Shown: positions 1 to 5,540, numbered from the stretch's first letter. The stretch is DNA of 5,540 nucleotides from Fibrobacter sp. UBA4373 (GCA_002390045.1 DGSB01000008.1:1-5540), one strand, 5' to 3'. Numbers and translations are program-made. The notes: generated from the sequence alone by a model not told the origin.

Positions 1-401
1 AATCTTCGGAAAATACGGTTGAAGTTCCCATCATCGGACGGGTCGCCGCAGGCGCTCCGATTCTCGCTGTCCAGAACATCGAAGGAACTGTCACTGTCGA
101 TCGCGACTTCCTCGCGAGCCAGCCGAATGTTTTCGCCCTGCATGTCAAAGGCGACTCCATGATCAACGCCGGCATCTTTGATGGAGACCTTGTCTTTGCA
201 CGTTCCCAGACCGTCGCCGAAAGCGGTGAAATCATCATTGCCCAAGTCGATGACGAAGCGACTGTCAAATACTATCAACCGAAGCCCGATCATATTGAAC
301 TTCGCGCAGCCAATCCGAAGTATCAACCAATCATCGTCAACCCCGACCGCAAGTTCTCGATTGCGGGCCGCGTTATCGGCGTTCTTCGTAAGATCAACTG
401 A
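1..401 (+). CDS. lexA: LexA SOS repressor, C-terminal autopeptidase domain (5' partial)
   Basis: LexA represses SOS genes and inactivates itself by RecA-stimulated self-cleavage (family knowledge). The reading frame enters at base 3 and gives 132 residues before the TGA at 399-401. The cleavage site is visible as GRVAAGAP, with the Ala-Gly bond between visible residues 16 and 17 (bases 48-53). The catalytic serine is residue 52 in GDSM (bases 156-158) and the general-base lysine is residue 89 in ATVKYY (bases 267-269). The Ser-to-Lys spacing of 37 equals that of E. coli LexA (S119/K156). The protein ends in the expected GRVIGVLRKI strand. The N-terminal winged-helix DNA-binding domain (about 70 residues) and the promoter lie before the window, so autoregulation cannot be assessed. 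UmuD and phage repressors share this fold, but the AAG cleavage context and the C-terminal ending favour LexA. Nothing looks broken. Confidence 0.95.
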   Translation, partial: SSENTVEVPIIGRVAAGAPILAVQNIEGTVTVDRDFLASQPNVFALHVKGDSMINAGIFDGDLVFARSQTVAESGEIIIAQVDDEATVKYYQPKPDHIELRAANPKYQPIIVNPDRKFSIAGRVIGVLRKIN

Positions 402-404
402 TTT

Positions 405-439
405 TATCCGAACAAAAAAAGTATCCGAACAAAAAAAAG
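405..439. repeat. 17/18-bp tandem duplication downstream of lexA
   Basis: Two adjacent near-identical units follow the lexA stop codon. The first is TATCCGAACAAAAAAAG (405-421). The second (422-439) is the same with one extra A in the homopolymer run. The second copy supplies the A-tract on the left side of the terminator hairpin. The shape suggests replication slippage. No function is evident. Confidence 0.85.
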
Positions 440-473
440 GAAGCCTGCATTTTCGAATGCAGGCTTTCTTTTT
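431..473. terminator. Bidirectional intrinsic terminator between lexA and the convergent zinc-finger gene
   Basis: A perfect 11-bp stem (AAGCCTGCATT at 441-451, AATGCAGGCTT at 456-466) closes a TTCG tetraloop. On the + strand it is followed by TCTTTTT (467-473). On the - strand it is followed by CC and then eight T, from the A-run at 431-438. The stem begins 39 nt after the lexA stop and 28 nt after the stop of the minus-strand gene, so one hairpin can serve both convergent genes. Confidence 0.93.
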
Positions 474-494
474 GAATCTCAAAAAAATCAAAGC

Positions 495-1610
495 TTAACG
501 CAAATCCGAATCATCGTCCAGATTCAAATCGTCATCCGCTTCTTCAATTTCCTGCTGGGAAGGAGCTTCGCCAAAGTCATCATCATCGCGAGCTTCATCC
601 AAGGAATCCACGCCCAGAAGTTTAGCCTGGTAATTCAAATGGCGAGCTTCCTTCGATCTTCCAAGGCCAAGAATTTCTGCGCATTCTTCACAATAGCCAA
701 GATCCTTGTCGACGCGGAATTCCGGAGCAACCGGATTGCGGCAGCACTTGGAGCAAAGCTGATGCGAGCATTCCTTTGCAAAGCGCAAATTTTCTTCTTG
801 GAGTTCAGCAATCACGCGGGCATAGAGCTCTTCCGGAGTTTCTTCCGCAAGAGATGCTCGATGGCGCATGCTGGCTGTCGGCTTTTCAACGACATCCGCA
901 GAAACTTTTTTCTTCGAAGAACGATCTTCCTGTTCATCGTCTTCATAGAAGAAGGCGACCTTCAGCAGTTTGACACCGCCGCGTAGAAGCACAGCGTCTT
1001 CTTCGACTTCCGGTTCAACCTTCGGAGCTACTTTGACAGGTTCAACGACCGGGGCAGAAACGACCTTCGGTTCACCCTCTTTAGGCTTTTCCTGAACAAC
1101 TGACTTCGGCTTTTCTACAGCGACCGGAGCCGGTTTCGGTTCAACCTTTTTCACCACTTCCTTTTTGACTTCGACCGGTTTCGGCGCGACTTTTCCCTTT
1201 TTGGGTTCAGCCTTTGGAGCCGGAGCCGGTTTTGCAACGGGCTTCTTCGCAGGAACCTTTGCCGGAACTTTCTTCGGAATAGGCTTGGCGGCTGGCTTCT
1301 TGGCTGGAGCCGGTTTTTTGGCAGGAGCTGTCTTTTTAGCCGGAGCGGTCTTTTTCGGTTCGACCTTCGGAGCCGGTTTTGCAACAGGCTTCTTGGCAGG
1401 AGCCTTTGCCGGAGCTTTCTTCGGAGCCGGCTTGGCGGCTGGCTTCTTGGCAGGAGCCGGCTTCTTGGCAGGGGCTGCCTTTTTAGCCGGAGCGGCCTTT
1501 TTCTGAGAATCTTTTTTCACCGGTTGCGCCTTTTTGGCGGGAGCGGCTTTCTTCGCGGTCTTTTTTTCAGGAATTGATTTTTTCGTAGTCAATTGTTTTT
1601 TTGAGCTCAT
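495..1610 (-). CDS. Lys/Ala/Pro-tailed protein with DksA/TraR-like C4 zinc finger and acidic C-terminus
   Basis: I do not recognise a named gene. The protein has 371 residues. Residues 1-150 contain 50 Lys, no Arg and only five acidic residues, in PAKK/AKKPA repeats like histone H1-type bacterial tails. Residues 43-87 are repeated at 92-138. Residues 151-205 are Val/Pro/Lys/Glu-rich linker. Residues 254-280 are a charged, probably helical segment. Cysteines 286, 289, 307 and 310 give CX2C-X17-CX2C, the same spacing as the E. coli DksA zinc finger; two further cysteines are at 281 and 290. Residues 335-371 contain 18 Asp/Glu and only two Arg. I infer a nucleic-acid- or RNA-polymerase-associated protein; full DksA identity is not supported because the long coiled coil is missing. 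The start at 1610 is chosen because upstream codons in this frame are antisense to lepA. No Shine-Dalgarno is visible. The gene diverges from lepA and converges on lexA. Confidence 0.85.
   Translation of the reverse strand: MSSKKQLTTKKSIPEKKTAKKAAPAKKAQPVKKDSQKKAAPAKKAAPAKKPAPAKKPAAKPAPKKAPAKAPAKKPVAKPAPKVEPKKTAPAKKTAPAKKPAPAKKPAAKPIPKKVPAKVPAKKPVAKPAPAPKAEPKKGKVAPKPVEVKKEVVKKVEPKPAPVAVEKPKSVVQEKPKEGEPKVVSAPVVEPVKVAPKVEPEVEEDAVLLRGGVKLLKVAFFYEDDEQEDRSSKKKVSADVVEKPTASMRHRASLAEETPEELYARVIAELQEENLRFAKECSHQLCSKCCRNPVAPEFRVDKDLGYCEECAEILGLGRSKEARHLNYQAKLLGVDSLDEARDDDDFGEAPSQQEIEEADDDLNLDDDSDLR
1197..1484 (-). repeat. 147-bp tandem duplication inside the Lys/Ala/Pro tail coding region
   Basis: DNA encoding residues 43-87 (1350-1484) and residues 92-138 (1197-1337) is highly similar at nucleotide level and offset by 147 bp, which is 49 codons. 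For example GCAAC(A/G)GGCTTCTT begins at 1381 and again at 1234. Because the period is a multiple of three, the frame is kept. Differences are mostly single substitutions, such as Ala to Ile or Val, plus one inserted Ala-Pro in the second protein copy. Confidence 0.85.
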
Positions 1611-1616
1611 ATCACT

Positions 1617-1624
1617 AAAATATA
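1617..1624 (-). promoter_or_regulatory. Candidate -10 element for the zinc-finger gene
   Basis: On the minus strand TATATTTT is read from 1624 down to 1617 and ends six bases before the ATG at 1610, mirroring the lepA element. The -35 region would fall in the first codons of lepA, where no good match is seen. Confidence 0.35.
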
Positions 1625-1637
1625 ACAAACTATATTT
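1618..1637. promoter_or_regulatory. AT-rich dyad centred between two divergent start codons
   Basis: AAATATA (1618-1624) and TATATTT (1631-1637) form a perfect 7-bp inverted repeat around a 6-bp spacer. The centre, 1627.5, is exactly midway between the ATG of the minus gene (A at 1610) and the ATG of lepA (A at 1645). It may be paired promoter elements, an operator, or both. Function is inferred. Confidence 0.5.
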
Positions 1638-1638
1638 G
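1631..1638 (+). promoter_or_regulatory. Candidate -10/-7 element for lepA
   Basis: TATATTTG lies six bases before the lepA ATG. It matches both a sigma-70 -10 hexamer (TATATT) and the Bacteroidota -7 consensus TAnnTTTG. Initiation about seven bases downstream would give a transcript beginning at or next to the ATG. No convincing -35 or -33 box sits at the usual distance, so support is modest. lepA may instead be read from further upstream, inside the opposing gene. Confidence 0.4.
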
Positions 1639-1644
1639 TGCCCG

Positions 1645-3468
1645 ATGGCCAAAATAGAAGACAATATCCGCAATTTTTCGATTATCGCCCACATTGACCA
1701 CGGCAAATCTACCCTCGCCGACCGTCTGATTGAACTGACCAAGACGGTTGCCGAAAAAGATATGCAGAACCAGCTCCTGGATGACATGGATCTGGAACGG
1801 GAACGTGGCATCACCATTAAAGCCCATGCGATCCGCTTGCTGTACAACCGAGACGGCGAACAGTACATTTTGAACATGATCGATACGCCGGGGCACGTGG
1901 ACTTCAGTTACGAAGTCAGCCGTTCCCTTGCCGCTTGCGAAGGCGCCATTCTCGTTGTCGACGCAACTCAAGGCATTCAGGCACAGACACTTTCGAACCT
2001 GTACCTCGCCATTGAAAACGACTTGACCATTATCCCGGTTTTGAACAAGGTGGACCTGCCGAGTGCTAACCCGGACCATGTGGCACAGCTCGTCGGCGAT
2101 CTTCTCGGATATGATCCGGACAGAATTCCTCGCATTTCGGCTAAGACAGGCATCAATATTCCCGAAGTTCTCGACCGCATCGTCGATGAAATTCCGGCCC
2201 CGAAGGGTGACGCCAGCGCAAAACTCCAGGCGCTCATTTTCGATTCCATGTACGACACCTACCGCGGGGTGATCAACGACATCCGTATCATGAACGGAAC
2301 CCTGCGTCCAGGCATGGAAATCCAGCTGATGGCAAGCGGCGCCACCTATACGGTGACCGAAGTCGGAACGTTCACCATGAAACGCAACCCGCGCAAAGAA
2401 CTCACTGCGGGCATGGTCGGCTACGTCCTCGCGAATGTCAAAACGATCAGCGACGTGAAAATCGGCGACACCATCACCGACTTTGCAAATCCTGCCGATC
2501 ATCCTCTTCCGGGTTACAAGGATATCCAGCCGATGATCTATTCGGGCATTTACCCGATCGACCCGGAAGATTACAAGAATTTGCGCGAAGCCTTGGAAAA
2601 GCTCAAGCTGAACGATTCCGCTTTGCAGTGGGAACCGGAAACTTCGGATGCTCTTGGTTTCGGATTCCGCACAGGCTTCCTCGGTCTTCTGCACATGGAA
2701 ATCGTGCAAGAACGTCTCGACCGCGAATTCAACGTGAACATCATCACGACCGTTCCGAACGTGGAATATCACGTCTACCTGACCGGCGGCGATATGATTC
2801 ACGTTTCAAGCCCTTCCAGGCTTCCGGACGCTTCGCGTTACGAACGCATCGAAGAGCCGTATGTCAAGGCCCAGATTTTTACGCCGAAGGAATATGTCGG
2901 CGGCCTCATGAAGCTTTGCGAAGAAAAACGCGGCGAATTCGAAAACATGGAATATATCGACGAAACGAAGGTCATCCTCAAGTACGATCTTCCGCTTGCC
3001 GAAATCATGTTCGACTTTTACGACAAGCTCAAGTCGATCAGCCGCGGTTACGGTGGACTTGACTACGCCCCGAACGGTTACCGCGCAAACAACCTCGTGA
3101 AGCTCGACATCCTTTTGAACGGTGACCCGGTGGACGCATTCTCCGTGATCATTCACCGCGACAAGTCTTCGACTTACGCAAACGCCATCTGCGCCAGGTT
3201 AAAGGATTTGATTCCACGCCAGCAGTTCGACGTTGCGATCCAAGGCGCCATCGGCGGAAAGATCATCAGCCGCAGCACGGTCAAAGCTGTCCGAAAGGAC
3301 GTTCTTGCCAAATGCTATGGCGGTGATATTACCCGTAAGAGAAAGCTTCTCGAAAAGCAGAAAGAAGGTAAGAAGCGAATGAAGAGCATCGGCACGGTCG
3401 AAGTTCCTCAGAAGGCGTTCCTCGCCGTTCTTTCCCTTTCCGACGCAGGCAAGGGTTCCGAAGACTAA
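1645..3468 (+). CDS. lepA: Elongation factor 4 (LepA), ribosome-associated translational GTPase
   Basis: LepA/EF4 is a GTPase that binds the ribosome and has been linked to back-translocation and to 30S subunit biogenesis. The protein has 607 residues, close to the 599 of E. coli. The G motifs are all intact: AHIDHGKST at 15-23 (P-loop), RERGITIK at 52-59 (switch I), DTPGH at 80-84 with the catalytic-type His84, NKVD at 134-137 and SAK at 165-167. Domain II follows, then the two EF-G-like alpha/beta domains, including LGFGFRTGFLGLLHMEI. The LepA-specific C-terminal domain is present, with KCYGGDITRKRKLL from residue 556 and EGKKRMK. The ATG at 1645 is chosen because the family start (KIEDNIRNFSIIAHIDHGKS) follows at once and earlier codons are antisense to the Lys/Ala/Pro repeats. 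No Shine-Dalgarno is visible. It is probably cotranscribed with the next gene, two bases downstream. Confidence 0.98.
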   Translation: MAKIEDNIRNFSIIAHIDHGKSTLADRLIELTKTVAEKDMQNQLLDDMDLERERGITIKAHAIRLLYNRDGEQYILNMIDTPGHVDFSYEVSRSLAACEGAILVVDATQGIQAQTLSNLYLAIENDLTIIPVLNKVDLPSANPDHVAQLVGDLLGYDPDRIPRISAKTGINIPEVLDRIVDEIPAPKGDASAKLQALIFDSMYDTYRGVINDIRIMNGTLRPGMEIQLMASGATYTVTEVGTFTMKRNPRKELTAGMVGYVLANVKTISDVKIGDTITDFANPADHPLPGYKDIQPMIYSGIYPIDPEDYKNLREALEKLKLNDSALQWEPETSDALGFGFRTGFLGLLHMEIVQERLDREFNVNIITTVPNVEYHVYLTGGDMIHVSSPSRLPDASRYERIEEPYVKAQIFTPKEYVGGLMKLCEEKRGEFENMEYIDETKVILKYDLPLAEIMFDFYDKLKSISRGYGGLDYAPNGYRANNLVKLDILLNGDPVDAFSVIIHRDKSSTYANAICARLKDLIPRQQFDVAIQGAIGGKIISRSTVKAVRKDVLAKCYGGDITRKRKLLEKQKEGKKRMKSIGTVEVPQKAFLAVLSLSDAGKGSED

Positions 3469-3470
3469 GC

Positions 3471-4310
3471 ATGTCTATTCAATCGACTAGCCGTAGACTT
3501 TTGCATTCCACCTCCCGCAGTTGGAACGTGCTTTTGGCTACGATTCTCGCCACGATTTTCGTGGCAAGTCTTGCGGCTAGATTCTATGCGATTGAACCTT
3601 ACCGCGTTATCGAGAATTCCATGGAGCCCCTTCTTCCAGCCGGAAAAATCGTCTGGGTCTGCAAGCTTCCATCTTGTACAGACAAATTAAGTCAGGGCGA
3701 CATGGTTCTCATTTCTTTGCCGGACCATTCCATAGCCGTGCGTTCCGTTTTCGGACTTCCGGGCGATTCCCTTCATATTTCGCCCAACGGAAAGCTTCTC
3801 GCCCAAGGGAAAGTGCACCAGTGGGACGATGAATTTGAAATCGTCGCGCCCCGATCGTTTTACGTTCCCCGAAAAGACGATTCCGTTTCTTTCAGCACTT
3901 TGAATGACCTCGCTTTCGATTACACTTCTGAACTCATTCGCCGTGAACTCGGATTCCGCAATTTTTACACGCAGGCAAGGCTTTACCGAGGTAGCGATAC
4001 GCTTTCTATGAGCCGAGTCGGCAGCACCCACATTTTTGGGCGCCCGGTCAGTATCCGCGAAATCAACGGCTTGCATTGGCAAGAATACTTCCTGATCGGT
4101 TTACAGATCGACCGCGAAGATCCCGGAGCCAAGCACGTGCATTTTGAACGCAAACTTTTCCGCACCGAAGATTCTTCGGAAGTTCAATATATGCACACCC
4201 CGGAAGATACGTATTACGTCGTATGCCAAAAAGGAAACCGCTGCGAAGATTCCCGTAGCCTCGGGTACATTACCCGCAAGCAAATCATCGGGAAAGTTCT
4301 ACGCTTTTAA
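3471..4310 (+). CDS. Signal peptidase I-like (S26 family) membrane protein lacking the catalytic lysine
   Basis: Signal peptidase I removes signal peptides on the outer face of the cytoplasmic membrane using a Ser-Lys dyad. This 279-residue protein has a basic N-terminus (Arg8, Arg9, Arg16) and one membrane segment at about 18-36. Box B follows as EPYRVIENSMEPLL, with nucleophile Ser50 (TCC, 3618-3620). Box D is VRSVFGLPGD (90-99): the usual KR before the GLPGD element reads Arg91-Ser92, and no lysine is nearby. Ser50 to Arg91 is 41 residues, close to 40 in B. subtilis SipS (S43/K83). The YVPRKDDSV segment resembles the VPKKG element of Bacteroidota enzymes. Box E is shortened to GNRCEDSRSLG, keeping Asp-Ser-Arg but losing the GDNRxxS stretch, and GK is retained near the C-terminus. 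The gene starts two bases after lepA, as in the lepA-lepB operon. It may be a pseudoenzyme or a divergent peptidase, so I withhold the lepB symbol. Its last 26 bp overlap hemD. Confidence 0.85.
   Translation: MSIQSTSRRLLHSTSRSWNVLLATILATIFVASLAARFYAIEPYRVIENSMEPLLPAGKIVWVCKLPSCTDKLSQGDMVLISLPDHSIAVRSVFGLPGDSLHISPNGKLLAQGKVHQWDDEFEIVAPRSFYVPRKDDSVSFSTLNDLAFDYTSELIRRELGFRNFYTQARLYRGSDTLSMSRVGSTHIFGRPVSIREINGLHWQEYFLIGLQIDREDPGAKHVHFERKLFRTEDSSEVQYMHTPEDTYYVVCQKGNRCEDSRSLGYITRKQIIGKVLRF
4285..4310. other. 26-bp tail-to-tail overlap of the signal peptidase-like gene and hemD
   Basis: The + strand TAA is at 4308-4310 and the - strand TGA occupies 4287-4285, so both reading frames share 26 bp. I see no hairpin with a T-tract here or shortly beyond on either strand, so each transcript probably runs into the other gene. 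Confidence 0.9.
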
Positions 4311-4896
4311 ATGCCGCTTCCGCGCTTGCACCGAACAGGCGCACCACATCTTCTTTTTGAATAAAACGCTTTAAGGCGAGAACCGCCTTGCCCGAATAAA
4401 AATTCCAGCCAACAGGATGACTTAAGCTGCGAAGCTTTTCTTCATCGACAGGCGCCGGCGAAGTTTCATAAATCGGGAAATGCTGAATTTCTATCGAATT
4501 TTCCTTAGCGATCTGAGATAAATCCGCAGCCGTCTGAGCTGCCGAAATCCATGCAACTTTTTGCACATTCCGGATTTTCAAAAACTGGGGAAAATCCTTG
4601 CCCGCACCATTTTCCGATCCAGCAGCCGCCACGGGAATTCCCTTTTGCAGTAGGTACTGCGCCGTCTTTTTGCCCGCGGTAAAAATAACACCCGAAAAAT
4701 CTTTCAAGACATCTTTGGCAAGTTCCACGGCCCGCGGACTTCCTAAAAATGCAGCGTCGCAGCCAGAAAGATCCAGGCGGATTCCCGTCGGGCGGTATTG
4801 CAAAGCAGGCACGTGCCAAACTTCGTTTCCTGCCGAAGCTTCACGGGCCAAGGTTTCCGCATCCGGAGGGGTCAGCTTGGTATCGATGACCAGCAT
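4285..4896 (-). CDS. hemD: Uroporphyrinogen-III synthase (HemD), short and divergent
   Basis: HemD cyclises hydroxymethylbilane to uroporphyrinogen III with inversion of ring D, the branch point to haem, sirohaem and corrinoids. The 203-residue protein is weakly conserved, as is usual for HemD, but the repeating two-domain layout can be traced. AAFLGSPRAVELA (48-60) corresponds to the TSxxAV element. GKKTAQYLLQKG (75-86) corresponds to VGxKTAxxLxxxG. A strand at 111-118 is followed by IYETSP (142-147), matching the YxT strand. FYSGKAVLAL (166-175) and FGASAEAAF (188-196) are the second-domain counterparts. The protein stops soon after that last motif, where about 20 more residues are usual, and is shorter than the typical 240-260. 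The start at 4896 is chosen because its ATG overlaps the hemC stop (TGATG); a longer frame to 5019 would run inside hemC. The hemC position strongly supports the call. Confidence 0.85.
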   Translation of the reverse strand: MLVIDTKLTPPDAETLAREASAGNEVWHVPALQYRPTGIRLDLSGCDAAFLGSPRAVELAKDVLKDFSGVIFTAGKKTAQYLLQKGIPVAAAGSENGAGKDFPQFLKIRNVQKVAWISAAQTAADLSQIAKENSIEIQHFPIYETSPAPVDEEKLRSLSHPVGWNFYSGKAVLALKRFIQKEDVVRLFGASAEAAFKSVELSR

Positions 4897-4898
4897 CA
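4894..4898 (-). promoter_or_regulatory. hemC stop / hemD start overlap (TGATG)
   Basis: Read on the minus strand, TGA (4898-4896) and ATG (4896-4894) share one base. This is the usual arrangement for translational coupling by termination-reinitiation. It fixes the hemD start and supports a hemC-hemD operon. Confidence 0.85.
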
Positions 4899-5540
4899 GT
4901 GTTCCCGATTCCAAAAAGAAGCGATCGCTTCGGTTCCCGGAGCCTCCGAAGGGAGCATTATGTTTTGCGCATGGCAAGCTTCGGAAAAAGTTTTTGCGAA
5001 AGCGTCCAAAGCGGCGCACGCCTGAACCTCTTCCGAAAGTTCCTCCGCCAAAAAGCGCTTTGTCATCCGCAAGGAATGTCCATTCTGCGGGTCAGCAAGA
5101 AATGCCGTAAAGAGGAAGGCATTCCCTTCCGGCGAAAGAATGGCCCCCATCGGAACCCGGCAACCGCCGCCGAGCAAATTCATCCAGTGACGTTCCACCC
5201 GGGCGGCGATCACCGTTTCACGGTGAGAAATCGCCTGCGCGATTTCTTTTGCCGGGGCATTTTCCTTTAAGCTTTGCAACGCAATAATGCCCTGCCCGAT
5301 TGCCGGAGTCACCTGATCCACGGTAAAAACTTCCGAAATTTCCGACGGCAAATTCAAACGGTTCAGACCCGCCGCTCCCAAAAGAATGGCGTCCAGTTCA
5401 CCCGTTTTCACCTTCTCAATCCGCGAAGGCAAGTTTCCGCGCAAGTTTACACAGTGGACATCCGGACGGATCGCCTTCAGTTGCAGAACGCGGCGCGGAG
5501 AACCCGTTCCGATCGTTGCGCCGGGCTTCAAATCGGCAAA
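4896..5540 (-). CDS. hemC: Porphobilinogen deaminase / hydroxymethylbilane synthase (HemC), N-terminally partial
   Basis: HemC joins four porphobilinogens into hydroxymethylbilane on a dipyrromethane cofactor, in the cytoplasm. The window shows 214 C-terminal residues of a protein usually near 310. The frame is open to the window end, so the N-terminus, including the catalytic aspartate, lies outside. Visible are IGTGSPRR (10-17), with the substrate-binding Arg pair; NLRGNLPSR (32-40), equivalent to the Arg149/Arg155 region of E. coli; DAILLGAAGLNRL (50-62); PAIGQG (79-84); and GGGCRVPMG (124-132). Cys127 (bases 5160-5162) is the cofactor-attachment cysteine. The C-terminal domain 3 continues to residue 214. 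A TTG at 5531-5529 could be read as a start, but it lies inside the conserved protein and is only an internal Leu codon. hemD follows with a 1-base overlap. Confidence 0.96.
   Translation of the reverse strand, partial: FADLKPGATIGTGSPRRVLQLKAIRPDVHCVNLRGNLPSRIEKVKTGELDAILLGAAGLNRLNLPSEISEVFTVDQVTPAIGQGIIALQSLKENAPAKEIAQAISHRETVIAARVERHWMNLLGGGCRVPMGAILSPEGNAFLFTAFLADPQNGHSLRMTKRFLAEELSEEVQACAALDAFAKTFSEACHAQNIMLPSEAPGTEAIASFWNREH

Noticed and set aside
178..498. A 106-codon + strand frame overlapping lexA
   Set aside because: Shadow frame of lexA that runs through the terminator; no domain signature.
1197..1503. Regular short repeats resembling a CRISPR array
   Set aside because: The repeats are in-frame Lys/Ala/Pro codons of a coding region with no constant repeat/spacer lengths.
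1165..1506. A + strand frame encoding a Gly/Ala/Phe-rich repeat protein (GAGFLAGA-type)
   Set aside because: It is the mirror image of the PAKK repeats of the minus-strand gene. The repeat content explains its composition and openness.
1534..1644. A 37-residue upstream extension of LepA
   Set aside because: It reads antisense to the Lys/Ala/Pro codons and the family N-terminus starts at 1645.
1611..1877. An 89-residue N-terminal extension of the zinc-finger protein (start at 1877, minus strand)
   Set aside because: It is antisense to the conserved GTPase domain of lepA, and the Lys-rich protein begins naturally at the ATG at 1610.
1630..2802. A 390-codon open frame on the minus strand inside lepA
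   Set aside because: lepA on the + strand is unmistakable over the whole span; the antisense frame has no recognisable domain and reflects codon bias.
4373..4389. Hairpin AAGGCG / CGCCTT as a possible terminator for the lepA operon
   Set aside because: Six-bp stem with no T-tract after it on the + strand; it lies in hemD codons for common residues and is probably chance.
4897..5019. Upstream start for HemD giving 244 residues
   Set aside because: The extra 41 residues lie inside the hemC coding region in another frame; the TGATG junction gives a natural start at 4896.
4598..5110. A 170-codon + strand frame opposite hemD and hemC
   Set aside because: Basic, Pro/Ser-rich shadow of two supported genes.
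1..5540. LexA-box search using the TGCnC-N4-GTGCA pattern reported for Fibrobacter
   Set aside because: I checked the GTGCA occurrences noticed by eye (near 3812 and 4136); neither has the matching left half. The lexA promoter itself is outside the window.

Overview
The window looks like an ordinary chromosomal core region of a Gram-negative bacterium, most likely Fibrobacter or a close Fibrobacterota relative. That assignment is inferred from gene order as I remember it, moderate GC, absence of Shine-Dalgarno sequences and protein flavour; no search was run. There are six protein genes, two of them cut by the window edges. I saw no RNA genes, mobile elements or CRISPR array.

Layout. Bases 1-401 (+) hold the C-terminal peptidase half of the SOS repressor LexA. 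Bases 402-494 hold a 17/18-bp tandem duplication and a strong bidirectional hairpin terminator shared with the gene that converges on lexA. Bases 495-1610 (-) encode a 371-residue protein with three parts: a very basic Lys/Ala/Pro tail with an internal 147-bp duplication, a short helical segment leading into a four-cysteine zinc finger with DksA/TraR spacing, and an acidic C-terminus. Only 34 bp separate its start codon from that of lepA. Those 34 bp carry a dyad of TATATTT boxes placed exactly midway between the two ATGs. Bases 1645-3468 (+) encode the translational GTPase LepA/EF4. Two bases later, 3471-4310 (+) encodes a membrane-anchored signal peptidase I-like protein, recalling the classical lepA-lepB operon, but it lacks the catalytic lysine. 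On the opposite strand, hemC (partial, 4896-5540) is followed with a 1-base overlap by hemD (4285-4896). The tail of hemD overlaps the tail of the signal peptidase gene by 26 bp.

Function. hemC and hemD catalyse consecutive steps of tetrapyrrole synthesis: four porphobilinogens to hydroxymethylbilane, then to uroporphyrinogen III. lepA and the peptidase-like gene form a translation/membrane-protein pair. LexA controls the DNA-damage response. The tailed zinc-finger protein is probably a nucleic-acid or RNA-polymerase-associated factor.

The points most worth following are the Lys-less signal peptidase, the tripartite zinc-finger protein, and the symmetric, apparently leaderless divergent start region. 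I found no clear evidence of an entirely new multi-gene system.
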